Assembly (NCBI GenBank): GCA_902600205.1
Contig: CACKIN010000004.1
Location: 1 to 64,000 of the forward strand
From: an uncultured Pelagibacteraceae bacterium
Lineage (GTDB): Bacteria > Pseudomonadota > Alphaproteobacteria > Pelagibacterales > Pelagibacteraceae
DNA: 64,000 nt
Reading direction: 5' to 3'
The notes beneath the pieces were generated by a model, which worked only from the letters and a program-made list of their open reading frames with translations, made no database searches and was not told where the DNA came from. Both the position numbers and the translations under genes were made by a program. Of the stretch, positions 18,255-26,097 are shown in pieces; position 1 is the first letter of the stretch, and each line of letters starts with the position of its first letter.

Positions 18255-19010
18255 ATGAATTCAAATAATTTAGAAAAACAAAAAGAAAAAATATTAAATT
18301 CTTTTAAAAAAAATAACTTCAAAGAAGTGATTTCTGGGGGAAAAAAGTTGTTAATAGAGAGACAAAATGATGCACAATTAATATATGCACTTGGATTGTC
18401 TTCAATTAACCTTCAAGATTTTGTTGAAGCAGAAAATTTTTTTCAAAAACTTATATCCCTTAATAAAAATGCTGAACACTTATATACTTTAGGTAACATT
18501 CAAAAAAAACTTAAAAAATTTGAGGATGCAATTGTTTCATTTGAAGAAGCTATTAAACTAAATCAAAATTTTTCTGAAGCATATAATAACTTGGGTAGTA
18601 CCCTAAAATCTTTAGGTAAATATGAGGAGGCAATAATTAATTATAAAAAAGCTATAAAAGTAAAAAAAAATAACATGGAAGCAAATTATAATCTTGCAAG
18701 CCTGTACTTTTATCTTGAAGATTATATTGAGGCTTCAAATTATTATAAAAATATCATTAATATTGATTCAAAGCATGAAGAAATATGCGTAAATTTTGCA
18801 ATATCTTTATTTAAGAATGGTAAAAAAAAGGAATTAAAAGATTTTGTCTTAACAATAATCTCTAAATATTCAAGAAATAGGACTTTAAATAATTTATTAG
18901 GACAATCATTGTTAGCTTTAAATTTTCATAAGGAGGGTTTATCTTATATAAAAAAAGGTGCAGGTTTTTTGCAATTGAATGAAGGTGGAACCAAATTATT
19001 AAATGAATAG
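18255..19010 (+). CDS. Tetratricopeptide-repeat protein
   Basis: 251 residues made almost entirely of TPR units: at least five 34-residue repeats, best seen at about residues 70-170 (A-E-H-L-Y-T-L-G-N-I; S-E-A-Y-N-N-L-G-S-T; M-E-A-N-Y-N-L-A-S-L). No signal peptide. The N-terminal 170 residues align by eye with the N-terminus of the TPR-sulfotransferase at 19633, with the same repeat order and many identical positions, so the two are paralogues. This copy lacks the sulfotransferase domain but is followed, with an 8-base overlap, by a 2OG-Fe(II) oxygenase gene. It may be the substrate-binding partner of that oxygenase (inference). Confidence 0.85.
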   Translation: MNSNNLEKQKEKILNSFKKNNFKEVISGGKKLLIERQNDAQLIYALGLSSINLQDFVEAENFFQKLISLNKNAEHLYTLGNIQKKLKKFEDAIVSFEEAIKLNQNFSEAYNNLGSTLKSLGKYEEAIINYKKAIKVKKNNMEANYNLASLYFYLEDYIEASNYYKNIINIDSKHEEICVNFAISLFKNGKKKELKDFVLTIISKYSRNRTLNNLLGQSLLALNFHKEGLSYIKKGAGFLQLNEGGTKLLNE

Positions 19011-19599
19011 ATTTGATATAAAAAGTGAAAAATCACCAAACTTTATAGGTTGTTGGTATCTTCAAAATAAGAATATCAGTAAAGAAATAATTGATTTTTT
19101 TGAAAAAAATAAGGATTTACAAAAAAAAGGCTCAACATCCAAGGGTATTGAAGAAAGTAGAAAAAAATCTACCGATATTACAATTAGTCCTAACAAATTA
19201 TCAGATCCTAAATATAAAGTTTTTCAAGATTATTTTTCCGAACTTCAAAAATGTTTTATGGATTATAGGGAGCAATGGCCTTTCGTGAAACAATTCTTAA
19301 CAAAAGTTAATATTGGACCCTTTAACGTTCAAAAATATTTTCCTGGTGATCATTTTGCAGCGTTACATTCTGAAAGGACAGGTCTATCTACATTACACAG
19401 AATTTTTGCATTCATGACTTATCTAAATGATGTTGATGATGGTGGTACAACTGATTTTGATCATTACGGGTTAAAAATAAAGCCCGAAAGTAGTAAAACA
19501 CTGATATGGCCTGCTGAATGGACTCATGCACACACCGGTTCGGTTCTGAAGAGTGGAACTAAATACATAATTACAGGTTGGTTTGATTTCGCTTCCTAA
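19003..19599 (+). CDS. 2-oxoglutarate/Fe(II)-dependent oxygenase (prolyl-4-hydroxylase-like)
   Basis: 198 residues. The C-terminal half has the double-stranded beta-helix pattern of the 2OG-Fe(II) superfamily: L-H-S-E-R about residue 124 (proximal metal ligands), F-M-T-Y-L-N-D-V-D-D-G-G-T-T-D-F (the Y-L-N-D-x-x-x-G-G-x-T/L signature of the P4H/Ofd-like group), W-T-H-A-H-T-G-S (distal His) and K-Y-I-I-T-G-W (2OG-binding Lys). Such enzymes hydroxylate protein side chains or small molecules; the target is not known. It overlaps the TPR gene and is followed by the TPR-sulfotransferase gene. Confidence 0.85.
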   Translation: MNRFDIKSEKSPNFIGCWYLQNKNISKEIIDFFEKNKDLQKKGSTSKGIEESRKKSTDITISPNKLSDPKYKVFQDYFSELQKCFMDYREQWPFVKQFLTKVNIGPFNVQKYFPGDHFAALHSERTGLSTLHRIFAFMTYLNDVDDGGTTDFDHYGLKIKPESSKTLIWPAEWTHAHTGSVLKSGTKYIITGWFDFAS

Positions 19600-19632
19600 A
19601 CAATAAACTTGAATGCTTATATCTTTTAAACA

Positions 19633-21273
19633 ATGATTTTAAATACCTTTCTTAATAATAAAAAAATTGTTTTAGATTATTTTAAGAAACATGAATTTGA
19701 AAAAGTTATAAAATTTGGAAAAAAATTATTAAAAAAAAATAAAGATATTCAATTGTGTTATGCTTTGGGAATAAGCTATTTTAGCTTGAAAAAATATAGT
19801 GATGCAGAAAACAACTTTAAATATGTAGTAGATTCACGACCTACTGCTGAAAATTATTTTATTTATGGCAATATTCTTAAACAGACCCAAAACCTTAGAG
19901 AAGCTGCAGAATCATTTGAACAAGCAATTAAACTTAGATCAGATTACTCAGATGCATTTAATAATTTAGGAAACATAAAAAAGAGACTGGGTTTCACTGA
20001 AGAAGCAATTAAAAATTATAAAAAAGCTATTGATACAAGAAAAAATAATATTGAAGCATATTTTAATTTAGCTCATTTGTACAATGAGGAAAAAAAATTT
20101 GATGATTTAAAAAACGTACTTTTAAGTATTCTTAAATTTGATGAGAATAATACTACAGCATTAAATGATTTGGGTTATTTAAATTTAATAATTGGAAATA
20201 TAGATGAAGGTAGAAAACTATTTGAAAAAGTACTTGATATTGATGATAAACATATAAGAGCTTTTAAAAATTATTTTTTAATAACTAAAGTTAATAATGA
20301 AAATAAATATTTTAAAAAATTAAGTAGATTGGATTTATCAAATACTAATGATGAAGATAAAGTATTTGCATTTACTAGTCTTAGCAAGTGTTACTTTGAT
20401 TTAAATAATTCAGAGTTAGCTATAAAATATTTGGAATCTTCAAATAAATTAAAAAAGATAAAATCAAACTTTAGTATTGATGAAGAAAAAAATTTTTTTA
20501 AAAAACTTAAAAACTTTTGCAAAGAAAAATTCCTTGAGACTATTTCTCACGAGGGTCAACTAAGTTTTACACCTATTTTTATTCTTGGCATGCCTAGATC
20601 CGGAACAACCCTTCTTGAACAAGTCTTATCTTCCCATTCAAATATTTATGGAGCTGGAGAACTTAATTATTTACCAAAAATCATAGATAAATTTAAATTA
20701 GACACTATACAAAATTTTGAAAGTTTTATTAAAACCATAAGATTTGAGTATCATGAAAAAGTAAAACAATTAAGTGATAGTAACTTTATTATTGACAAAT
20801 TACCTATGAATTTTAGATGGATTGGTTTTATTGTTAAGGCTTTTCCAGAGGCAAAAATAATACATATTCAAAGAAATCCAATGGCTGTTTGTTGGTCTAA
20901 TTATAAAATTAATTTCCCAGATCCTGGTATGGATTTCTCTCTTAGTCAGAAAGATACAGCAAAATATTATATATTTTACGATGATTTAATGAAATTTTGG
21001 TCAGCAAATCTTAAAAATAATATAATCCATATAAAGTACGAAAATTTTGTTAATGATTTTGAACATGAATCTCATAATTTAATAAAACAACTTGGTATTA
21101 AATGGGAAGATAATATGAAAAATTATAATATAAATAAAAGACCAGTGCAAACCGCTTCTCTCTTGCAAGTGAGAGAAAAAATAAAAAAAAATACATCTGA
21201 AGAATGGAAAAAATATAAAGATTACTTAAAAATTATGGAAGAAACTCTTCAAAGTGGAAAAATAAATTATTAA
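19633..21273 (+). CDS. TPR-repeat sulfotransferase
   Basis: 546 residues. About 1-270 are TPR repeats paralogous to the neighbouring TPR protein; about 315-546 form a sulfotransferase domain. The PAPS 5'-phosphosulfate loop is G-M-P-R-S-G-T-T-L-L-E-Q, the catalytic-region E-L-N-Y-L-P follows, and the 3'-phosphate motif is I-I-H-I-Q-R-N-P-M-A-V-C-W-S. The family transfers sulfate from PAPS to hydroxyls, often on proteins or peptides. With a hydroxylase gene beside it, a hydroxylate-then-sulfate scheme is possible (inference). Confidence 0.9.
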   Translation: MILNTFLNNKKIVLDYFKKHEFEKVIKFGKKLLKKNKDIQLCYALGISYFSLKKYSDAENNFKYVVDSRPTAENYFIYGNILKQTQNLREAAESFEQAIKLRSDYSDAFNNLGNIKKRLGFTEEAIKNYKKAIDTRKNNIEAYFNLAHLYNEEKKFDDLKNVLLSILKFDENNTTALNDLGYLNLIIGNIDEGRKLFEKVLDIDDKHIRAFKNYFLITKVNNENKYFKKLSRLDLSNTNDEDKVFAFTSLSKCYFDLNNSELAIKYLESSNKLKKIKSNFSIDEEKNFFKKLKNFCKEKFLETISHEGQLSFTPIFILGMPRSGTTLLEQVLSSHSNIYGAGELNYLPKIIDKFKLDTIQNFESFIKTIRFEYHEKVKQLSDSNFIIDKLPMNFRWIGFIVKAFPEAKIIHIQRNPMAVCWSNYKINFPDPGMDFSLSQKDTAKYYIFYDDLMKFWSANLKNNIIHIKYENFVNDFEHESHNLIKQLGIKWEDNMKNYNINKRPVQTASLLQVREKIKKNTSEEWKKYKDYLKIMEETLQSGKINY

Positions 21274-21277
21274 TATT

Positions 21278-21871
21278 TTACTTAGCTACCTTGTTAGTAT
21301 GTAACAAACCTCTACAATATTTGGAAAATCTTGATGTAGTATATTGAAAAATCTTTTCAATATAATCCTCAGGAAAATCACTAGGCGTTTTTATTTCCAT
21401 TACACACATACTATCGTAATATCTGGGTTTTATAATATGATTTAAATTACTATAAGTAATATTTCTATCAAATGTAATTCTAACTTTACGGTATAGAAAA
21501 TATTCTCTTTCATATTGAATTATAATTGATGGAAATAAGGTTCCATATTGCTGATCAAATAAACTAATGTCCTCTAAGCTATGATAAAATTTAAATGGTT
21601 CTTTAATTTTAAATCGACCTTCAATTGAAGAAATTTTTATCTCTTTTGTGTATTTTTTGATATTTTTGTACCACCTTACTCTTATTTTTTTTCTTGGCAA
21701 CACACCTTCTTCTGAGTCTTTAAAAAGTTGAAAATTCTTGGTATCGAAATATAAACTATTAATTGTTCTTTTAGGATATAGACTTGTCATGCCACTATTA
21801 TAAAATTTTTTCTTTATTTCTATTGTTTCACTGTAAGAAATTTGATATTTTTTTTCTTTTCTAAAACTCAT
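21278..21871 (-). CDS. VTC-domain protein (polyphosphate polymerase-like)
   Basis: 197 residues with the VTC/CYTH-type tunnel fold pattern: E-K-K-Y at the start, S-L-Y-F-D-T near residue 45, R-K-K-I-R-V-R-W-Y near residue 81, K-E-I-K-I-S, and R-I-T-F-D-R-N-I near residue 133, then V-M-E-I-K. In yeast the VTC4 domain makes polyphosphate from ATP; bacterial stand-alone VTC proteins are little studied. It is the third gene of a minus-strand cassette, DUF4956 - CotH-like - VTC, with 1-3 base spacing. Confidence 0.85.
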   Translation of the reverse strand: MSFRKEKKYQISYSETIEIKKKFYNSGMTSLYPKRTINSLYFDTKNFQLFKDSEEGVLPRKKIRVRWYKNIKKYTKEIKISSIEGRFKIKEPFKFYHSLEDISLFDQQYGTLFPSIIIQYEREYFLYRKVRITFDRNITYSNLNHIIKPRYYDSMCVMEIKTPSDFPEDYIEKIFQYTTSRFSKYCRGLLHTNKVAK

Positions 21872-21872
21872 A

Positions 21873-24053
21873 CTAAATTTTTTTAATTATTGATCGATCA
21901 CCTTTCAAAATTTTTCCATCACACTGGATTGAACCAATTTTTAATATAGCACCCATAAACTCTTGCTTTTTCTTAAAAATTTCGTAACAGATTTTAGTGT
22001 TTGAAAAATTCCCAGAATTTAAAATTGTTTTTGAAGAGTCTTTAGATGAAACACCTATTGAAGAAAAACTAATTGTATTTTTTTTACTTGTAAATTTTGA
22101 TTTTTCTCCAACAGAAATTCCTTTATCACCACATTTTGTAACATTTAACTTGTATATAGAATATGTTCCAGAACTTACATCCAGACAATCATTAATTGCT
22201 TTAAAAACTTTTATTGAATTAACTTTTATATTTGAAAAATCTAAATCAATTGCATCAGATGCAGCTTTCTCAACTAAAATCTCACTTAAGTTACCGTATG
22301 AATTAACAATATTTATAGTATCTTCACACAATCCTTGTCTGGCTGAAATATTTGTTTTATTAAATTTAATATTGTAAAAATTTACACATCCTGTCATTCC
22401 GTAATTATTCAATCTCTCAGGTAAATTTTTATTTTTTGATACTCTATTGCCATTAAAATTTATTTTCCAATTTTCTAAATTTAAATCTTTAAAAAGTATC
22501 CAGTCATTTGCATACTTTTGTGAAATATTAATTTTTTTTTTTTCAATATCAATATCTACCAAAAGATCTTTAGAATATACAATTGATCCTTCTAGTTTTC
22601 TTTCAAGATTTAAATTTAAATTTTTTAAATCCTTTTTTTTTTCTGGAATAAAAATATATCTTTCCTCTTTAAAATTATTTTTGGAAATAATATTGATAAT
22701 ATCATCTTCAAAAAGTGTGTATGATTGATTTAGTTCGTCCAAAACAAAAAAATTATCATCTTTTTTTTTAATGGATTTAATAACAGTTTGTTTTAATTTT
22801 AACTTATTTTGGTTTTTTAAATATTTTGCTCGGTTATTTTCAAATGTTTGCTTGATGGTTTTTACATCTAATCTTTGGTCAATGAGTTTTTGCAAAAACC
22901 TACTATTTATAGTAATTTGCGAAATAGCATTGTTAAAAAAAACTATTTCCCCCTTTTCTATCGAAGTTAATCTTTTTTTATATTCTTGAAATAATTCATC
23001 TAAAAATTTCTTATTATTTAATTTTTCAATTTTTTTAAACTTGTAATTTTTTCTAAATCCATATTCTAATATATTTGGATCATCATTTTTTATTAAAAGT
23101 GATAAGTCACCATCGTAGTAAATAGGCTCAAATTCATCTAAAAAAGAATTATAATAATATTTTCTATTATGTGGTCGCAGACCATGTTTACCATTCATTA
23201 CTAAAAGAATAAATAAATAATCTTCAAAAATAAGTGATTTTTGCTTGTTTGGAAATATTAACATTTTATTTCTTGGAATAATATTTTGTGAGTAATCTAA
23301 ATATCGTTTTTGTAGTTTAGAGTAACTAGTTAATGTAACATTTTGTGTACCTGAATTTTTTTTAAACCAATTTGAATTGGTCAATCTTGAAAGTACTAAA
23401 TTTTCATACTCAGTATGATGCCTTTTTTTTGACCATAGTAAACTTTCATCTCCTTCAAAGATTGGTCCTTCCCTTCTATAATTTTTTTCTAATAATTCTT
23501 TCTGGATATCTTCTTGAAATAACATTTTGCCACTAACACCATTAATTTCTGTTTCTATTTCAAATGTTTCTGGAGATATAAAATCGAGTTTTTTCAGCAA
23601 TAAAGCACCAAGAATTTCATTAAGGTTTCCTCGAGTTTCAGGAAGCAGAAGTCTAAATTTTACAGCATTTAAAATATTTCCTTCTTTAAGATTAATTTTT
23701 AAAGAACGCATTTCTCTTTTTTCATCAATATGATCTTTCCAGTCACCATGCTGTCTAATTTTAGAGTTATAAACGCATGTACCAAATTTATAAATTACAC
23801 TAATTTTTGCTCGGAAAGTTCTTCTAAGTTCTGGAGGTATATTGTCAGATTTTGAAGCTAAAACTTTATAAAAATTAATTGCATACTTTGCACTTTTTGG
23901 AATTTCAATTTTAATTTTATTTATAGAGTTAGGATTATCAAGTTCGTTTAGATAATTAGCTGAAATAAAATTACATTTAGCAAAAACACTACTATTTATA
24001 AATAAAAAAAATGAAAAAAAAATAAATAATAATTTGATAAATTGTTTTTTCAT
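21873..24053 (-). CDS. Secreted CotH-kinase-like protein with C-terminal beta-helix region
   Basis: 726 residues with a clear Sec signal peptide (about 1-25, ending near V-F-A-K). About residues 80-400 resemble CotH-type atypical kinases: R-Q-H-G-D-W-K-D-H near residue 100, K-x-N-L, a long middle part, and E-P-I-Y-Y-D-G-D-L-S-L-L near residue 313, which resembles the W-D-x-D active-site region of CotH. About 540-700 look like right-handed beta-helix coils (short repeats such as I-V-N-S-Y-G-N-L; D-A-I-D-L-D-F-S-N-I; D-C-L-D-V-S-S-G-T-Y). The protein is predicted to be periplasmic or exported. The kinase call is from pattern only; the beta-helix part could bind polysaccharide. Confidence 0.7.
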   Translation of the reverse strand: MKKQFIKLLFIFFSFFLFINSSVFAKCNFISANYLNELDNPNSINKIKIEIPKSAKYAINFYKVLASKSDNIPPELRRTFRAKISVIYKFGTCVYNSKIRQHGDWKDHIDEKREMRSLKINLKEGNILNAVKFRLLLPETRGNLNEILGALLLKKLDFISPETFEIETEINGVSGKMLFQEDIQKELLEKNYRREGPIFEGDESLLWSKKRHHTEYENLVLSRLTNSNWFKKNSGTQNVTLTSYSKLQKRYLDYSQNIIPRNKMLIFPNKQKSLIFEDYLFILLVMNGKHGLRPHNRKYYYNSFLDEFEPIYYDGDLSLLIKNDDPNILEYGFRKNYKFKKIEKLNNKKFLDELFQEYKKRLTSIEKGEIVFFNNAISQITINSRFLQKLIDQRLDVKTIKQTFENNRAKYLKNQNKLKLKQTVIKSIKKKDDNFFVLDELNQSYTLFEDDIINIISKNNFKEERYIFIPEKKKDLKNLNLNLERKLEGSIVYSKDLLVDIDIEKKKINISQKYANDWILFKDLNLENWKINFNGNRVSKNKNLPERLNNYGMTGCVNFYNIKFNKTNISARQGLCEDTINIVNSYGNLSEILVEKAASDAIDLDFSNIKVNSIKVFKAINDCLDVSSGTYSIYKLNVTKCGDKGISVGEKSKFTSKKNTISFSSIGVSSKDSSKTILNSGNFSNTKICYEIFKKKQEFMGAILKIGSIQCDGKILKGDRSIIKKI

Positions 24054-24056
24054 TAC

Positions 24057-24692
24057 CTATTTATTTAGTTGATATGATACTAGGCCCTTATTATCTTTAA
24101 GTTGATCAAGTATCTCCTTCAAATCATCAAAGTTGCTTGAAACAAGAATATAATTTACCGCTCCATCATTAGTTTTTTTAATATTAAGATATTTACTTTC
24201 ATCTAATATTTGTGAATTATTAGATAAAGTAATATCAAGCGTACTTAAAGAATTGCCCTCTGAAAATGACGTTTGAAAGAATTCTTTTTTGAATAAAATT
24301 TTGCTTAAGTAATTAGTAAGTATTAGAAGGAAACTTGTAAAAAAAATTGATACACTCAAAAAAATTAACCATTTAATGTGTACTGATGCTGCTATACCCA
24401 TTGTTATTGCTGCAAAATAAACAGTGAGTTCTAATGGTGAACGGACTGGGTTTCTAAATCTTACTATCGATAAAGCTCCAACCATCCCTATTGAAAGAGC
24501 TATATTACCTGAAATTACATTAGTAATGACGTAGGTTATAATTGGAAGTAAAACTAATGTGGAGGTATGTGCAGTCGTTCTGATCCAATGTTGGCCTATT
24601 AACTGTAAAAAAAATCTTATTAAAATTGAAATTGTTATCAAAAGTGCAACAATTACAAATTTGTCGTAATTACTTAAAAACAAGTTATACAT
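24057..24692 (-). CDS. DUF4956 family membrane protein
   Basis: 211 residues with three to four membrane helices (about 12-30, 42-62, 68-80, 88-125) and a cytosolic C-terminal domain of roughly 85 residues. The I-G-M-V-G-A-L-S-I-V-R-F-R-N-P-V-R-S-P-L segment is the signature of DUF4956. Function unknown. First gene of the three-gene cassette with the CotH-like and VTC proteins; the same trio occurs in other bacteria to my knowledge. The promoter must lie in the 146-base gap before tRNA-Gly. Confidence 0.85.
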   Translation of the reverse strand: MYNLFLSNYDKFVIVALLITISILIRFFLQLIGQHWIRTTAHTSTLVLLPIITYVITNVISGNIALSIGMVGALSIVRFRNPVRSPLELTVYFAAITMGIAASVHIKWLIFLSVSIFFTSFLLILTNYLSKILFKKEFFQTSFSEGNSLSTLDITLSNNSQILDESKYLNIKKTNDGAVNYILVSSNFDDLKEILDQLKDNKGLVSYQLNK

Positions 24693-24743
24693 TATCGATA
24701 TATTTAATATAAGATGTATACTAAAAATTGATTTTTGTTAATT

Positions 24744-24832
24744 AATATCAATCTATTAATTTAGATTTCAGCTATTCCTATAAGTAGAAATCTATATTGA
24801 TATTATAAATTATGATATTTATAATAGATTTC
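24744..24832 (+). repeat. Nested inverted repeats upstream of tRNA-Gly (two exclusive hairpins)
   Basis: The gap 24693-24838 holds two overlapping potential hairpins. Hairpin A pairs AATATCAAT (24744-24752) with ATTGATATT (24796-24804) and, inside it, TAGATTTC (24762-24769) with GAAATCTA (24787-24794). Hairpin B pairs GAAATCT (24787-24793) with AGATTTC (24826-24832) and, inside it, ATTATAAAT (24802-24810) with ATTTATAAT (24817-24825). They share 24787-24804, so they cannot form together. The gap is also the promoter region for the divergent DUF4956 cassette and the tRNA. AT-richness makes some pairing expected by chance. Confidence 0.5.
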
Positions 24833-24838
24833 AATTAA

Positions 24839-24913
24839 GCGGGCATAGCTCAGTGGTAGAGCGTCTCGTTGCCAACGAGAAGGTCGTGGGTTCGAGTCCC
24901 ATTGCCCGCTCCA
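24839..24913 (+). tRNA. tRNA-Gly (anticodon GCC)
   Basis: A 75-base cloverleaf. The acceptor arm GCGGGCA pairs with TGCCCGC, followed by T and an encoded CCA. The D arm is GCTC/GAGC, the anticodon arm TCTCG-TTGCCAA-CGAGA carries GCC, and the T arm is GTGGG-TTCGAGT-CCCAT (with a G-T pair). It is the only tRNA in the window. The 3' end lies 5 bases before the start of a sulfotransferase gene, and the upstream gap is rich in inverted repeats. Confidence 0.97.
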
Positions 24914-24918
24914 ATGTT

Positions 24919-25755
24919 ATGATTATTTGGATCGCCTCTTATCCTAAAAGTGGAAATACTTATTTAAGGTCTTTTATTTCCTCATATTATTTCTCAAAAA
25001 AGGGAAAATTTAATTTTGATTTATTACTTAACATTCTTCAATTTCCATCATTAAAATTTACCAAAAAAAAAATTAATTCTGAATTAGAAGCATGTCAAAG
25101 TTGGATTTATAATCAAAAACATTTTTTTTCTGGAGATAAAATACATTTTATAAAAACTCATAGTTCCCTAAATAAATATAAAGGTTATGATTTTACTGCT
25201 AAAAATTTATCTCTTGGTGCCATATATATTGTAAGAGATCCAAGAAATTTAATCACTTCTATGACACATCACTATTCATTAAATTATGAACAGGCATATT
25301 CAAAATTAATCAATGAGAAACAAACCCTTCTAGAAAAATCAACAGATGGGGATCATAGTAATTTTACTTATTTAGGATCATGGTCAGATCATTACAAGTC
25401 TTGGAAAAATTCAAATGAGTTTAAAACTTTATTTATCAAGTATGAAGATTTTGAGAACAATAAATTAGATACTTTTAAAAAAATAGTCATATTTATAAAT
25501 AGTTTAAAACAAAATGAATCATCAATAGATGAAAAAAAATTTATAAATTCGATTAATTCTACGAATTTTTCAAATTTACGGAATAAAGAAGAAAATGAAG
25601 GATTTGAGGAGAGTGTATACTCAAAAACTGGAGAAAAAAAACGCTTCTTCAATTTGGGATTCAATAATAGATGGCAAAAAATTTTACCGAAAAATATTTT
25701 ACTTAAATTAAATAATACTTTTCAAGATGATTTAAATGAATTAGGATATAGTTAA
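24919..25755 (+). CDS. Sulfotransferase domain protein
   Basis: 278 residues from the ATG at 24919; an in-frame ATG further upstream lies inside the tRNA and is rejected. The start M-I-I-W-I-A-S-Y-P-K-S-G-N-T holds the PAPS 5'-phosphosulfate loop; the 3'-phosphate motif is Y-I-V-R-D-P-R-N-L-I-T-S-M-T-H-H. The C-terminal end has N-N-R-W-Q ... L-G-Y, as in the Sulfotransfer_1 family. The acceptor is unknown. It shares no TPR region with the gene at 19633 and is a separate lineage. It is followed directly by phhB. Confidence 0.87.
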   Translation: MIIWIASYPKSGNTYLRSFISSYYFSKKGKFNFDLLLNILQFPSLKFTKKKINSELEACQSWIYNQKHFFSGDKIHFIKTHSSLNKYKGYDFTAKNLSLGAIYIVRDPRNLITSMTHHYSLNYEQAYSKLINEKQTLLEKSTDGDHSNFTYLGSWSDHYKSWKNSNEFKTLFIKYEDFENNKLDTFKKIVIFINSLKQNESSIDEKKFINSINSTNFSNLRNKEENEGFEESVYSKTGEKKRFFNLGFNNRWQKILPKNILLKLNNTFQDDLNELGYS

Positions 25756-26094
25756 ATGAGTGATTTAGCAGATAAAAAATGTATTCCTTGTGAGGGTGGT
25801 ATTCCTAGTTTTAATTTAGATGAAATTCATAAATATTTAAAGAAAGTTGATGGATGGGATGTCCAATCTGTTAATGAAAAAGACTTTTATATTATTAAAA
25901 ATTTTAAATTTAACGACTTTTTAGAAAGCCAATCTTTTGTAAACAAAGTTGGCGAAATTGCTGAAAAAGAAGGTCATCACCCCGATATTTGGTTTGGTTG
26001 GGGGTATGCTAAAATTAAGATACAAACTCACGCAATCAACGGATTACATGAAAGTGATTTTGTGCTGGCAGCAAAAATAGATAAAATAGATTAA
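25756..26094 (+). CDS. phhB: Pterin-4a-carbinolamine dehydratase
   Basis: 112 residues with the C-x-x-C-x-G-G-x-P start and the E-G-H-H-P-D-I motif (catalytic histidines) near residue 74, then T-H-A-I-N-G-L, typical of PhhB/DCoH. It recycles tetrahydropterin in aromatic amino-acid hydroxylation, but many bacteria, including ones lacking phenylalanine hydroxylase, keep it. No hydroxylase gene is in this window. It is immediately after the sulfotransferase gene and converges with purH. Confidence 0.92.
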   Translation: MSDLADKKCIPCEGGIPSFNLDEIHKYLKKVDGWDVQSVNEKDFYIIKNFKFNDFLESQSFVNKVGEIAEKEGHHPDIWFGWGYAKIKIQTHAINGLHESDFVLAAKIDKID

Positions 26095-26097
26095 ATT

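Noticed and set aside
18228-18264. Longer start of the LON-domain gene at 18264.
   Set aside because: It would overlap the divergent TPR gene start and adds residues not typical of the family.
24853-24918. Upstream extension of the sulfotransferase reading frame.
   Set aside because: The extension translates the tRNA-Gly sequence; the P-loop starts right after the ATG at 24919.
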